Source: M3007 sp046160625
GTDB taxonomy: Bacteria; Bacteroidota; Bacteroidia; Chitinophagales; Saprospiraceae
Reading direction: 5' to 3'
Assembly (NCBI GenBank): GCA_046160625.1
Contig: JBJXGZ010000032.1
Span: forward strand, 62,001 to 126,000
DNA length: 64,000 nt
Part shown: one piece after another, positions 16,937 through 24,828 of the stretch
How the letters are laid out: every line of letters starts with the position of its first letter
Position numbering within the stretch: the stretch's first letter is position 1
Notes under the pieces: model-generated
Told to the model about the DNA's origin: nothing
The model's input: only the letters and a program-made list of their open reading frames with translations
Databases searched by the model: none
Position numbers and translations under genes: made by a program

Positions 16937-17107
16937 CAAAGTAATGTGGTCAATGTGAGAAATGTGGTCAATGTGGTCAATGGGTTGAATGTGACCAATG
17001 TGCGGCATTGACCACATTTATCTTATTGACCACATTCCCCACATTGACCACATTTCTCACATTACCCACATTGACCACATTTATCTAATTGACCACATTA
17101 CTCCCAT
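16937..17107. repeat. inverted repeat array of GTGGTCAAT words
   Basis: The + strand shows repeated (A)TGTGGTCA words on the left (16941-16976) and repeated TTGACCACAT on the right (17010-17107). A perfect 25-bp core pairs 16952-16976 with 17039-17063. It fills the gap between folC and the divergent transporter gene, so it overlaps whatever promoters serve them. Confidence 0.85.
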
Positions 17108-17113
17108 TCTCCC

Positions 17114-18007
17114 ATGCACCCAGTTGACACCCTACACCTGCACTTCAATCCCAATCAAATGATCGTGCTGAACATGGCGATGGCGTTTCTCATGTTCAGT
17201 GTTGCGTTGGATGTGAAGTTCTCCGATTTCCGGAAAGTGGTAGATTTCCCGCAATCGGTAGGTGTGGGTTTGCTCGCGCAATACCTGGTATTTCCGGTCC
17301 TAACCCTGGGTATCATTGCTGTGTTTCAGCCGCCAATCAGTGTGGCAATGGGCATGGTGTTGGTGAGCATGTGTCCTTCGGGCAACATGACGAATTTTCT
17401 GGTTCATTTTGCTAAGGCCAATGTGCCGCTCTCCGTCACGCTTAACGCTATCATCATCCTTACTGCTACCTTTATCACCCCTGCAGGCTTTTTGTTTTGG
17501 TCGAAATTCATCCCGGGTTCGGAGGCTTTGCGGCAATCATTTGAAATCAAGTTTTGGGATATGGCTTTGATTATCATTGAGTTGATCGTAGTGCCTTTAC
17601 TGCTGGGGATTTGGCTGCACGAGCGAAAACCTGATTTTGTAGCGCGCATCCGCGTTTGGGTGCAGCGTATTTCCCTGCTGATTTTTTTCGCCATACTTAT
17701 TCTGGCCTTGCTTGGCAACAGCGACAACCTCGCAAACTACCTTGGTTTTATTTTCTTGCTGGTGGCCGTGCACAACGCTGTCGCGCTATCCAACGGTTAC
17801 CTTCTCGGCAAGATTTTTCGTTTGCCCTTGCTCGACCGTCGTACCCTGGCTTTTGAAGGCGGGGTGCACAATACCGCACTGGGTCTGCTGCTCATTTTCA
17901 AGTTCTTCGGCGGACTGGGTGGTATGGCGCTCATCGCAGCCTGGTGGGGCATTTGGGATTTGGTGACGGGCATGGGGCTGGCGTGGTGGTGGCGGAGGAG
18001 AAATTGA
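17114..18007 (+). CDS. bile acid:sodium symporter family (BASS) transporter
   Basis: A 297-residue transporter with about nine to ten hydrophobic helices. The conserved cation-site helix reads VLVSMCPSGNMTNFLVHFAKANVPLSVTLNAI (residues 78-110), and a second crossover-like stretch EGGVHNTALGLLLIFKFFG lies near 255-275, both typical of BASS proteins. Members move bile acids, keto acids or other organic anions with sodium; the substrate here is unknown. The ATG at 17114 lies just past the repeat array. The stop at 18007 abuts the palindrome at 18019-18073. Confidence 0.88.
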   Translation: MHPVDTLHLHFNPNQMIVLNMAMAFLMFSVALDVKFSDFRKVVDFPQSVGVGLLAQYLVFPVLTLGIIAVFQPPISVAMGMVLVSMCPSGNMTNFLVHFAKANVPLSVTLNAIIILTATFITPAGFLFWSKFIPGSEALRQSFEIKFWDMALIIIELIVVPLLLGIWLHERKPDFVARIRVWVQRISLLIFFAILILALLGNSDNLANYLGFIFLLVAVHNAVALSNGYLLGKIFRLPLLDRRTLAFEGGVHNTALGLLLIFKFFGGLGGMALIAAWWGIWDLVTGMGLAWWWRRRN

Positions 18008-18018
18008 TTCGATTGGGA

Positions 18019-18073
18019 CGATTGGAGAGATTGATTCGATTCAATCGCCCAATCGAATCAATCTCTCCAATCG
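18019..18073. repeat. perfect palindrome between BASS gene and ccmB
   Basis: Perfect 23-bp arms (18019-18041 and 18051-18073) with a 9-nt loop, built from GATTCGATT words. The same word run lies unpaired at 15421-15462 just before the MlaE-type gene. Confidence 0.85.
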
Positions 18074-18098
18074 AATCAATCGCCTTACCTTCGCGCCT

Positions 18099-18743
18099 AT
18101 GCTCCTCACCCTCCTCCACAAAGAGTTTTTGTTAGAATTCCGCCAGCGCTATGCCCTTAGTGGCATCGTGTTGTATGTGTTCAGCATGGTTTTCGTGGTG
18201 TATGTTGCAAGCATCAAGGTACAGGCTCAGGTGTGGAACGTGCTATTTTGGCTCATTGTGCTGTTTGCAAGCATCAATGCTGTGGTGAAAAGTTTTGTGC
18301 AGGAAAGCGGGTCGCGTCAATTGTATTACTACCAGCTTGCCGATCCTTCAATGCTTTTGCTGGCGAAGATCATTTACAATACGTTGTTGCTGTTGACTTT
18401 AAGCGGGCTTTCGTTTGGTGCCTACAGCCTCGTGGCTGGGAATCCGGTGAAAGACATGCCGCTTTTTTGCCTCACGGTGGCCCTGGGAAGTGTTGGTTTC
18501 AGCATCGCTTTTACGTTCATCGCCAGCATAGCGGCCAAGGCCAACAACTCGGCCACGTTGATGGCAATTTTGAGTTTCCCGGTGATATTGCCCATTTTGC
18601 TTACGTTGATCCGACTCTCACAAATCGCCCTTCGACTTATTCAAGATACCTCGTACAAACGTGACATCGTCAACCTCTTGGCAATTGATGCAATATTATT
18701 GACGCTGACTTTTGTACTCTTTCCGTTCATCTGGAAGGATTAA
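18099..18743 (+). CDS. ccmB: haem exporter subunit, cytochrome c biogenesis
   Basis: A 214-residue membrane protein with six helices, matching CcmB in length and in motifs such as KEFLLEFRQRYALSGIVLY at the N-terminus, RQLYYYQLADP and GYSV-like LGSVGFSIAFTFIASIAA. CcmB is the permease of the CcmAB(CD) complex that loads haem on CcmE for system I cytochrome c maturation (family knowledge). The ccmC gene follows after 101 bp. ccmA, ccmE and ccmF are not in the window. The cytochromes c at 1574 and 53237 would need this system. Confidence 0.9.
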   Translation: MLLTLLHKEFLLEFRQRYALSGIVLYVFSMVFVVYVASIKVQAQVWNVLFWLIVLFASINAVVKSFVQESGSRQLYYYQLADPSMLLLAKIIYNTLLLLTLSGLSFGAYSLVAGNPVKDMPLFCLTVALGSVGFSIAFTFIASIAAKANNSATLMAILSFPVILPILLTLIRLSQIALRLIQDTSYKRDIVNLLAIDAILLTLTFVLFPFIWKD

Positions 18744-18746
18744 TTT

Positions 18747-18838
18747 GAGATATTAGGGTATTAGGATATTGAGATTTTGTTTCACCAAAGCTCAATTCTT
18801 TCAATATCATAATATCCCAATATCCCAATATTTAATTT
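18747..18838. repeat. imperfect inverted repeat of ATATT words between ccmB and ccmC
   Basis: Words like GGTATTAGGATATTGAGA on the left pair imperfectly with ATAATATCCCAATATCCC on the right. Related words make up the elements at 44893-44957 and 49393-49470. It separates two genes of one pathway, so it may be read through. Confidence 0.6.
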
Positions 18839-18844
18839 CAAACT

Positions 18845-19888
18845 ATGTGGTGGAAAACCCTTTCTGTTCTGCTCGTCCTTTATTCCCTCGCTGTAGGGAT
18901 GTTCGTTCCGCTGAAACCCGGCATTGCCTATGTCAGTCCTGAAACTGTCAAATCCGGCGACACGCTGCGCCTAACCGTTCACGGCTACAACACATTTTAT
19001 ACCCGCAACTCTGCCGAGGAGATCCGCGTATGGCTGCAATATGATTCAGCGAAAGCGGTGTTGGGGCAGAATCTCGAAATATTGAACGACACCATCGTAG
19101 AAGCCACTTTTTACTTGCCCTCAGATTTGCCTCGCCCCAGTCCCTCGGTCATGCTCAACGCAATTCTGGACCACCCTTCAGATGGCGTTTCACTCTTGCC
19201 GTCTGCAGTAGAAGTGCTGAGAGATACTGGGGCAACGTCGACTGCATCATGGACTCAGAATCCCGTACAAAACCTTCACATCAAAAAAGACTTCAGTTTC
19301 CCCTATCGGAACGTCATTTACGAGAGTATACGCAACACATTTTATCATGTGCCCATGTGGTTTGCGTTGATGTTCCTTTTCGCGGCCTCTGTAGTGTACA
19401 GTGTGATGTTTTTGTTGAGCAAAAAACTGGATTATGACCGCAGGGCTTCGGCGCTTGCGGAGGCGGGGCTGTTTTTTGGTATCTTGGGTTTGGTGACGGG
19501 AATGTTATGGGCTAATTACACTTGGGGGGCTCCCTGGAGCAATGACATCAAGCAATTGATGACTGCAGTGCTGCTGCTCATTTATCTGGCGTATTTCATT
19601 CTGCGCCGCTCTTTCGACGAGCCTGAAAAAGGTGCGCGGCTATCGGCCGTGTACAACATTTTTGCATTCGCGTCGCTCATTCCGCTGCTCTACATTGTGC
19701 CACGGATGTTTGCCAGCCTGCACCCCGGTTCCACGGGCAACCCTGCTTTTGGTAGTGAGGATTTGGACAATACCATGCGCTTGGTTTTTTACCCGGCTAT
19801 TCTTGGCTTTACGGGAATCGGGTTTTGGCTGGCGCAATTGCGAACGCGGTTAAAGCGCGTAGAGGACAGGATGATTGGATTGGATTGA
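18845..19888 (+). CDS. ccmC: haem handling membrane protein CcmC with N-terminal extension
   Basis: A 347-residue protein. Residues 1-20 form a first helix, followed by about 120 residues of periplasmic beta-rich sequence (KSGDTLRLTVHGYNTFYTR, LPSDLPRPSPSVMLNAILD). From residue 155 the CcmC core follows, with several helices and the tryptophan-rich haem motif WANYTWGAPWSND (residues 222-234). CcmC delivers haem to CcmE. Bacteroidota CcmC proteins commonly carry this type of extension. It is longer than proteobacterial CcmC (about 245 residues) for that reason. The start is ATG 18845. A terminator follows at 19938. Confidence 0.88.
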   Translation: MWWKTLSVLLVLYSLAVGMFVPLKPGIAYVSPETVKSGDTLRLTVHGYNTFYTRNSAEEIRVWLQYDSAKAVLGQNLEILNDTIVEATFYLPSDLPRPSPSVMLNAILDHPSDGVSLLPSAVEVLRDTGATSTASWTQNPVQNLHIKKDFSFPYRNVIYESIRNTFYHVPMWFALMFLFAASVVYSVMFLLSKKLDYDRRASALAEAGLFFGILGLVTGMLWANYTWGAPWSNDIKQLMTAVLLLIYLAYFILRRSFDEPEKGARLSAVYNIFAFASLIPLLYIVPRMFASLHPGSTGNPAFGSEDLDNTMRLVFYPAILGFTGIGFWLAQLRTRLKRVEDRMIGLD

Positions 19889-19937
19889 CTTTTCCCAAGA
19901 AGGGTTCAAACATTACTACTATAAATTCTCCATAAAC

Positions 19938-19976
19938 AAAAAAGCCGCGCTGGATAACTTCCAACGCGGCTTTTTT
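19938..19976. terminator. bidirectional intrinsic terminator
   Basis: AAAAAAGCCGCG-stem with loop, then CGCGGCTTTTTT. The stem is strong and GC-rich, with a T-run on both strands. It lies between convergent ccmC (stop 19888) and the glycosyltransferase (stop 19998), so it can serve both. Confidence 0.9.
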
Positions 19977-19997
19977 ACCCCAAAATATTCTCTCTAA

Positions 19998-21545
19998 TTA
20001 CCTGAAATTCAGGTGCTTGATCGAGTAGTAGCAAATCGTGCCAAAGCCAAATGCCAACATGGAGTGGAAAAGCACAAAGGCTGTATTGTCCGTTGCCAAA
20101 CCAATAATTGCCGAGGATAAAAAGACCAAAGACATCACGCCTTCAGCAATCGTTACCCAGGAAATTTTGCGCGCCATGTAAGAGGCCTTTTGCAAGGAAC
20201 TTTGTTGTTGACCTCCATTGCCGCCGTATTTCGGGGTCCGCACAAAGGCCGAAACCTTGCCGCGCAAACCTTCCACTACGGCCACTGCATTGTAGAGCGA
20301 AAGCCCCAAAGACATCGGCATAAAGGAAAGAAACAGGCCAAAAAATCGCACTTTTTCCCAGAACGTGGCGGGCACAGTCCGGTTAAGCGCAGCCGTAATG
20401 TTTGCTGTGTAGGAAATTGCTGCTACAGAAAACAAACCCAGTACCGAGAACGACAAGAAGTGCGTGGAGATACCCAATTCGCTAAAGGCAAATGCTAATG
20501 GCACACTGCTCACAGCAGCGATAAACACCCACAAGAACACCCCGTATGCTGTCAACTGGCTGATTGCGTGCATCTTTTGGATACCGGAGAGTTTGTCGGT
20601 ATTCCAAACCAGCTTCATGAGTTTGCGCACGTTTTGCGCACCGCCTTTGTTCCAGCGAAACTGCTGGCCTTTCAACGCGTTCATGTCTACAGGCAATTCT
20701 GCAGGGCTGCCGAGTTTTTCCAAATACTGAATTTTGTAGCCGAGGATTTGAGCGCGGAAGCTCAGATCAAGATCTTCGGTAAGCGTATCGCTTGCCCAAC
20801 CACCGGCTTCATTGATCACATCTTTGCGCCACACGCCTGCAGTGCCGTTGAACTGGAGGAGCAGATTGCCGTAAGAACGGCCTGCCTGTTCTACCGTGAA
20901 GTGTACGTTCAACTGGAGCGCCTGGAGTTTGGTTAGCATGCTGTAGTCAGCATTGATATGCTCCCATCGCGTTTGGACAATGGCGACCTTTGGGTCTTCA
21001 AAATATGCCATCGTGGTACGCAAAAAATCGGGACGAGGCGTGAAGTCAGCATCAAAAATTGCAATGAACTCACCCCTCACCAAAGGCATTGCCTCCTGGA
21101 GTGCACCGGCTTTGTAACCCTGACGGTTCACACGGTGAACATGTTCAATATCAAATCCTTGTGCTTTTAGTGCGGCAACTTTAGCAGCCACGATACCCAC
21201 AGTTTCGTCCGTGGAGTCGTCCAGGACTTGAATTTGGAAACGGTCTTTCGGGTACTCTTGCGCAGCAACGTAGTCAATGATGCGCTCAGCAACGTACATT
21301 TCGTTGTACATGGGGAGCTGTACCGTCACGAAAGGTGCATTTTGGTCAGTTGCGCCGTATTGTTTGTATCGAATCTCCGGGTTCTCTTTGTGGTACTTTT
21401 TGTAGAGGTACAACAAATGAAATTGCAGAAGCGCGTACACCGTCACCCCGCTCATGGCGAGGAAATAGATAAGCAGCATCAGGTAGCCAAAATCAACAAA
21501 GGCTTGATACTTAAATGCTTCGAAAAGAGAGTGAATACCGAACAT
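19998..21545 (-). CDS. cellulose-synthase-like family 2 glycosyltransferase
   Basis: A 515-residue processive-type glycosyltransferase from ATG 21545 (MFGIHSLFEAFKYQAF). The open frame extends upstream only through repeat sequence. There is one N-terminal helix, then a GT2 domain with QVLDDSTDET, the DAD-type IFDADF, the TED motif (LTEDLDLSFRAQ), and QQFRWNKG, the QxxRW equivalent. Four C-terminal helices follow. It resembles CslA/beta-glucan or mannan synthases of Bacteroidota and would polymerise sugar at the inner membrane from a nucleotide sugar. A smaller glycosyltransferase lies upstream (21656-22363) on the same strand, with an imperfect palindrome between them. Confidence 0.9.
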   Translation of the reverse strand: MFGIHSLFEAFKYQAFVDFGYLMLLIYFLAMSGVTVYALLQFHLLYLYKKYHKENPEIRYKQYGATDQNAPFVTVQLPMYNEMYVAERIIDYVAAQEYPKDRFQIQVLDDSTDETVGIVAAKVAALKAQGFDIEHVHRVNRQGYKAGALQEAMPLVRGEFIAIFDADFTPRPDFLRTTMAYFEDPKVAIVQTRWEHINADYSMLTKLQALQLNVHFTVEQAGRSYGNLLLQFNGTAGVWRKDVINEAGGWASDTLTEDLDLSFRAQILGYKIQYLEKLGSPAELPVDMNALKGQQFRWNKGGAQNVRKLMKLVWNTDKLSGIQKMHAISQLTAYGVFLWVFIAAVSSVPLAFAFSELGISTHFLSFSVLGLFSVAAISYTANITAALNRTVPATFWEKVRFFGLFLSFMPMSLGLSLYNAVAVVEGLRGKVSAFVRTPKYGGNGGQQQSSLQKASYMARKISWVTIAEGVMSLVFLSSAIIGLATDNTAFVLFHSMLAFGFGTICYYSIKHLNFR

Positions 21546-21570
21546 ATTTGAGTTGGTGAATTGTTTCTTT

Positions 21571-21648
21571 TTGGTTATTTGATTATTTGTGGATTTGGTC
21601 AATTTTGGATTCGGCTCGAATAACCAAATCCACAAATAACCAAATCAA
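21571..21648. repeat. imperfect inverted repeat of GGATTTGGTTATTTG words
   Basis: Left words 21571-21599 pair with 21622-21648 over about 18 bp (GTTATTTGTGGATTTGGT against its complement). It is the same word family as 13474-13672, placed between the two glycosyltransferase genes. Confidence 0.7.
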
Positions 21649-21655
21649 CATTCAA

Positions 21656-22363
21656 TCAAATTAACAGTCGAAATATCGTCGTTATGATTTTCCATCCGGC
21701 TAAAATCGTCCCGCGTACCGTTCCTGAAACCTTGCTGTGTCCTGCGGCTCTTTTTCGATAACGCACTGGCACTTCTGCGCAATTAAGTTTCATTTTTGCC
21801 GCTCTAACCTGCATTTCCGCCGTCCAGCCAAAGTTCTTGTCGCGCATCCCCAAGGCTTTAAGTTTGTCCCAACGTATGGCCCGAAATGGACCGAGATCAC
21901 TAAATTTGTATCCAAAGAACAATCGAATCATAGCAGGGGCCAACCAATTTCCGAATTGCTGTGGGAAAGTCATGGCACCTGGCTCCATTCCGCCAAGTCG
22001 GCGTGAGCCGATAACCATATCTTTTCCGTTGTTCAAAATTGGAGCCACCACTTTTGGCAGTTCCTCCGGGAAGTCTGAATAATCGCCATCCAGAAAGACC
22101 ACGATATCAGGCTGTTCAGACGGCGGCAGATTTTCCAGGTAACGCATCCCTGCAAGACAGGCATTCCCATAACCGCGTTCTGGTTGACTTACCACTACTG
22201 CTCCGGCTGCTGCTGCCACTGCTGCTGTCTGGTCTGTCGAGCCGTTGTCGCAAACAATGACCTGTCGAACCCATGTTTTCGGGAGATTGTTCAATACCAA
22301 CGGCAAGGCATTTTCTTCATTCCAGGCCGGAATCAGCACGTCAATCCTTGTATTTAACTCCAT
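21656..22363 (-). CDS. family 2 glycosyltransferase, dolichol-phosphate-sugar synthase type
   Basis: A 235-residue GT2 enzyme. The N-terminus DVLIPAWNEENALPLVLNNLP, then VIVCDNGSTDQT and the metal-binding VVFLDGDYSDFPEE, place it with DPM1-like polyprenyl-phosphate glycosyltransferases. A basic C-terminal stretch (CAEVPVRYRKRAAGHSKVSGT) matches the family. Such enzymes move a sugar from a nucleotide donor to a lipid phosphate at the inner membrane. The protein ends in a single hydrophobic segment, not a multi-helix domain. It is the first gene of the pair with 19998-21545. Confidence 0.88.
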   Translation of the reverse strand: MELNTRIDVLIPAWNEENALPLVLNNLPKTWVRQVIVCDNGSTDQTAAVAAAAGAVVVSQPERGYGNACLAGMRYLENLPPSEQPDIVVFLDGDYSDFPEELPKVVAPILNNGKDMVIGSRRLGGMEPGAMTFPQQFGNWLAPAMIRLFFGYKFSDLGPFRAIRWDKLKALGMRDKNFGWTAEMQVRAAKMKLNCAEVPVRYRKRAAGHSKVSGTVRGTILAGWKIITTIFRLLI

Positions 22364-22815
22364 TCTATGAGGTGTGGCCTGGCAAACAGACTTTTGCCCT
22401 TCCTAAAGCGCAGCAAATGTAACAACGGCAGTTAAGAGAAAGTTAAAACGCCTTAAGATTTTGAGGTTAAAGTTTTGCAAATGGGTGTTGGGCTTTGTCA
22501 TTGCACTTTACAAGCACAGAAAGCAGGAGAGATTTACCCAAGGACACGATGTTCCAAATCATGTTTTATGGAAGTTGAAGAATCATGCTAGAGATTTTTC
22601 AAACTTTCTTTCTAAAGCCTCTCCTTCAGAAGGATGTTCGGCTTGAGCGTTTTGCATTATTTGCCGTAAAATTTTTGAAATGCCTTGAGATAAAGCAGTT
22701 TTACAAAGACGAAGCACCTGTTTTGGGAAAGTTGACAAGCTGTGGGTGTTAAAAAATTAACACTCTTCGTGATACTATCGGAGATTTAGTCGTTTCAACA
22801 TCGTTCAACTAAACA
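22364..22815. other. 452-bp intergenic region without a recognisable gene
   Basis: The region lies between two divergent genes and is richer in A and T than its flanks. A 61-codon open frame at 22461-22646 has no signal or family features and is probably not a gene. I see no RNA fold, repeat arm or tRNA. It presumably holds the two divergent promoters. Confidence 0.5.
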
Positions 22816-22830
22816 ATGAACCTAACAAGT

Positions 22831-23274
22831 ATGAAATTTCAATTTATGATCAAGTCATTGCCCGCCATCTTTTTAGCACTTTTCCTCGCTGTTACACTCC
22901 AGGCACAAAAAGACCCTGGCACTTCGAGAACAGCGCCACCTTTGAGTCAAGATGCAATTGAAGCATCAGATGATGTAACGGAGGCAGAGTATTCTAAGGA
23001 TTTAAACCTGACGGCAGACCAAAAGACGGCCTTCAAAAAGGCAAATCAGGAATATAAAACGAAAGCAAAAGCGACAAAAAATGCAAAAAAGGAAGAGATG
23101 CAGCGTTTGCGGGAAGAACGAATCCGTGCGCACAAAGCAACACTCTCTCCTGAGCAGCTAAAGAAGTACGATGAGATGCTGGCTAAGAAAGAAGCAAAGC
23201 GCAAAGAGAAACAAGCGCAAAAGCAGCAAAAAAAAGCAGCGAAAAAGGCCGAAAAGAAAAACAATAAGCAATAG
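22831..23274 (+). CDS. secreted lysine-rich Spy/CpxP-like protein
   Basis: A protein of 147 residues from ATG 22831 (MKFQFMIKSLPAIFLALF), or 152 from ATG 22816; the later start gives the more typical signal peptide, ending LQAQ. The mature part has one long helical region with LNLTADQKTAFKKANQEY and ATLSPEQLKKYDEML, i.e. two LTxxQ-like motifs of Spy/CpxP periplasmic chaperone-like proteins. The last 40 residues are almost all Lys, Ala, Gln and Glu. The Spy/CpxP relation is by motif only. A hairpin terminator follows at 23294. Confidence 0.7.
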   Translation: MKFQFMIKSLPAIFLALFLAVTLQAQKDPGTSRTAPPLSQDAIEASDDVTEAEYSKDLNLTADQKTAFKKANQEYKTKAKATKNAKKEEMQRLREERIRAHKATLSPEQLKKYDEMLAKKEAKRKEKQAQKQQKKAAKKAEKKNNKQ

Positions 23275-23293
23275 TGCTTGCCAGATAAAAAGC

Positions 23294-23325
23294 GAAAGCG
23301 GCGATGAGATTTCATCGCCGCTTTC
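23294..23325. terminator. hairpin between Spy-like gene and tRNA-Gln
   Basis: Perfect 14-bp arms (GAAAGCGGCGATGA and its complement) with a 4-nt loop, flanked by A-rich sequence on the left and ATTTTA on the right. It lies between the + strand gene stop (23274) and the 3' end of the - strand tRNA (23334), so it can terminate both. Confidence 0.85.
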
Positions 23326-23333
23326 ATTTTATG

Positions 23334-23404
23334 TTGGGTCACAAGGACTCGAACCCTGAATAACAGAACCAAAATCTGCTGTGTTACCATTACACCATGA
23401 CCCA
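23334..23404 (-). tRNA. tRNA-Gln (anticodon TTG)
   Basis: The minus strand folds into a full cloverleaf of 71 nt. The acceptor arms are TGGGTCA and TGACCCA with discriminator A. The D-arm contains TGTAATGGTAACA, and the anticodon stem GCAGA/TCTGT encloses loop TTTTGGT with anticodon TTG. The T-arm is CAGGG-TTCGAGT-CCTTG. ACA after the acceptor shows that CCA is not encoded. Confidence 0.95.
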
Positions 23405-23535
23405 GTTGTCGCTATCGATACTCTGTTTCAGAATACCTACTTATTTTGAAATAGTAGGCGCGGTTTCAAAAGCGGGTGCAAAGGTAGGCTTACTATTTTT
23501 CGTGTGCAAGGCAGCCCGAAAAATTTTTTCTCATT

Positions 23536-23955
23536 TCACAATCTATACCAATATTGTGTACGGTAGAACGGCCCGATATAGCCCCGCACGACAAGCGTGT
23601 TGGGGTCGCCTTTTTTGAGCCACATCTTGCAGGAGTACCACTTCCCCTTTTCTGGATCAAGGATGCTGCCTGACTGCCAGAGACCCTCTTTTTCTTTCAT
23701 ATCAACCACAACGATCATGCCCAGGATGGGCTTGTTTTTACGTTCGCCAGGGCATTTGTCGCACAACCTGTCAGGAGAGGACTTGAGCAATTTGGAAATT
23801 TTACCATACAATTTGCCATCTCCCACGAAAAGTTCCAAGTGGCTTTTGGCTTCATTGGTTTCATCGTCAATGGTTTTCCAAGTGCCCGTAATAGATTGAG
23901 AATGAATTGTACCGAGTACAAAAAAGGGAAATAAGAAGATGAGGCTGTGTTTCAT
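23536..23955 (-). CDS. DUF2147 family secreted protein
   Basis: A 139-residue protein from ATG 23955 (MKHSLIFLFPFFVLGTIHSQ), with a cleavable signal peptide. The mature part matches DUF2147: it begins ITGTWKTIDDETNEAKSHLELF, continues GKLYGKISKL and has a CDKCPG pair of cysteines. It ends KMWLKKGDPNTLVVRGYIGPFYRTQYWYRL. Members are small periplasmic beta-barrels of unknown function, common in Bacteroidota. The gene lies between the tRNA and the bTHX gene with no obvious partner. Confidence 0.88.
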   Translation of the reverse strand: MKHSLIFLFPFFVLGTIHSQSITGTWKTIDDETNEAKSHLELFVGDGKLYGKISKLLKSSPDRLCDKCPGERKNKPILGMIVVVDMKEKEGLWQSGSILDPEKGKWYSCKMWLKKGDPNTLVVRGYIGPFYRTQYWYRL

Positions 23956-24045
23956 AGACGTTTGGTGTTTTGCACGATGGCAGGAGACCCTCGTGTGGCA
24001 GAAAAAAGCAACATGAGTCCTCCCAAATTTTATAACCAATTAAAT

Positions 24046-24185
24046 AAACCGCAAAACAGGAGAACCGCAAAATTTAAAACAGCAAAATCACGAAGTGCTC
24101 GATTTGAATAGAGTCAAAAAGCCTTTGCTCCTTCGAAATCAAAACGTGTTGTTTTATATTTTGCGGTTGTCCTGTTTTGCGGTTT
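24046..24185. repeat. inverted repeat downstream of bTHX
   Basis: Arms 24046-24081 and 24150-24185 (36 bp) pair with two mismatches, with a 68-nt loop. The arms are made of AAACCGCAAAACAGG words. It lies downstream of the bTHX stop (24237) and upstream of the DUF2147 start, all on the minus strand. Confidence 0.85.
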
Positions 24186-24236
24186 TGGGGTTTATTTTTT
24201 CTTTTCTAAAATTCGGGATGACCCATGTTTGGTGCA

Positions 24237-24350
24237 TTAGGCAGCTGTCTTCTTATGTGTAGCCCGCATTTTGCGCGGATTGGGACGGCTTTTGCCATTG
24301 GTGCCCCGACGAATTTTACCGCGCTTTGATTTGAAATCTCCTTTGCCCAT
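24237..24350 (-). CDS. 30S ribosomal protein bTHX
   Basis: A 37-residue, extremely basic protein read from ATG 24350: it starts MGKGDFKSKRGKIRRGTNGK and ends HKKTAA, stop at 24239-24237. The opening MGKGD-x-KS-x-RGKI-x-RG-x-x-GKSRP is the signature of the small ribosomal protein THX known from Thermus and Bacteroidota, which sits in the 30S head and stabilises rRNA. It is too short for many gene callers. The length and charge fit the family well, so I am confident in spite of the size. Confidence 0.92.
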   Translation of the reverse strand: MGKGDFKSKRGKIRRGTNGKSRPNPRKMRATHKKTAA

Positions 24351-24479
24351 GAGTGGTGATGTGTTATTTTTGTAAAAATGAGGGGCAAATGTACACATTG
24401 AACGGGATTTTCTAGCAGCTGTTCTTACAGGGACGTTTTACCTTTGACCACTCACAAATTCAGATTCACTCAATCTTTC

Positions 24480-24710
24480 ATGAAATCAATTCTACCCATT
24501 CTTTTACGCAGTCTCTTGGTTTTTGTTGTCGCCTGCGGACTTCAATACTTTATCCCATGGTATATTCTTGCTGGCGGGGGAGCGCTGGCGGGGATTTTTA
24601 TGTTAAAAACCAGCGATGAGCGCGCCTCGGCACTCAGTATGATCATCGGGAGTATCGTGTTTGGCATATTCGCTTATACCATGGCGCAGATTTTCCCGGT
24701 GGCAGGATAA
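24480..24710 (+). CDS. small membrane protein
   Basis: A 76-residue protein from ATG 24480 (MKSILPILLRSLLVFVVACG); an upstream TTG start at 24444 would add 12 polar residues and is unlikely. It has two or three hydrophobic helices with a Gly-rich turn (LAGGGALAGIFML) and a DERASA loop. No family is recognised. It is divergent from bTHX and is followed by an inverted repeat and a WD40 gene on the same strand. Confidence 0.65.
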   Translation: MKSILPILLRSLLVFVVACGLQYFIPWYILAGGGALAGIFMLKTSDERASALSMIIGSIVFGIFAYTMAQIFPVAG

Positions 24711-24711
24711 G

Positions 24712-24807
24712 GATTTGCTATTTTGGATGTACGATTTACGAATGGAGACTTGCTCTTGGCCTTCTTCCAAGCCTATCGTTAAAATCGTACATCCAAAATC
24801 GCAAATC
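24712..24807. repeat. inverted repeat before the WD40 gene
   Basis: Arms 24712-24737 and 24782-24807 (26 bp) pair with one mismatch. Words GATGTACGATTT and AAATCGTACATC are related to the element at 26760-26827. A further copy of the ACATCCAAAAT word lies at 24810-24820. Confidence 0.8.
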
Positions 24808-24828
24808 GCACATCCAAAATTCCTTTCA

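Noticed and set aside
16871..17017. N-terminal extension of folC to an upstream ATG
   Set aside because: The extra residues are HIDHI-type words from GACCACATT repeats; GTG 16870 starts at the conserved N-terminus.
16937..17107. CRISPR array
   Set aside because: There are no spacers of constant length; the words are short and arranged as inverted arms.
22461..22646. 61-codon open frame in the 22364-22815 gap
   Set aside because: No family, signal or codon features; it looks like chance.
24661..24828. N-terminal extension of the WD40 protein
   Set aside because: It crosses the upstream gene end and an inverted repeat; ATG 24829 opens the first blade.
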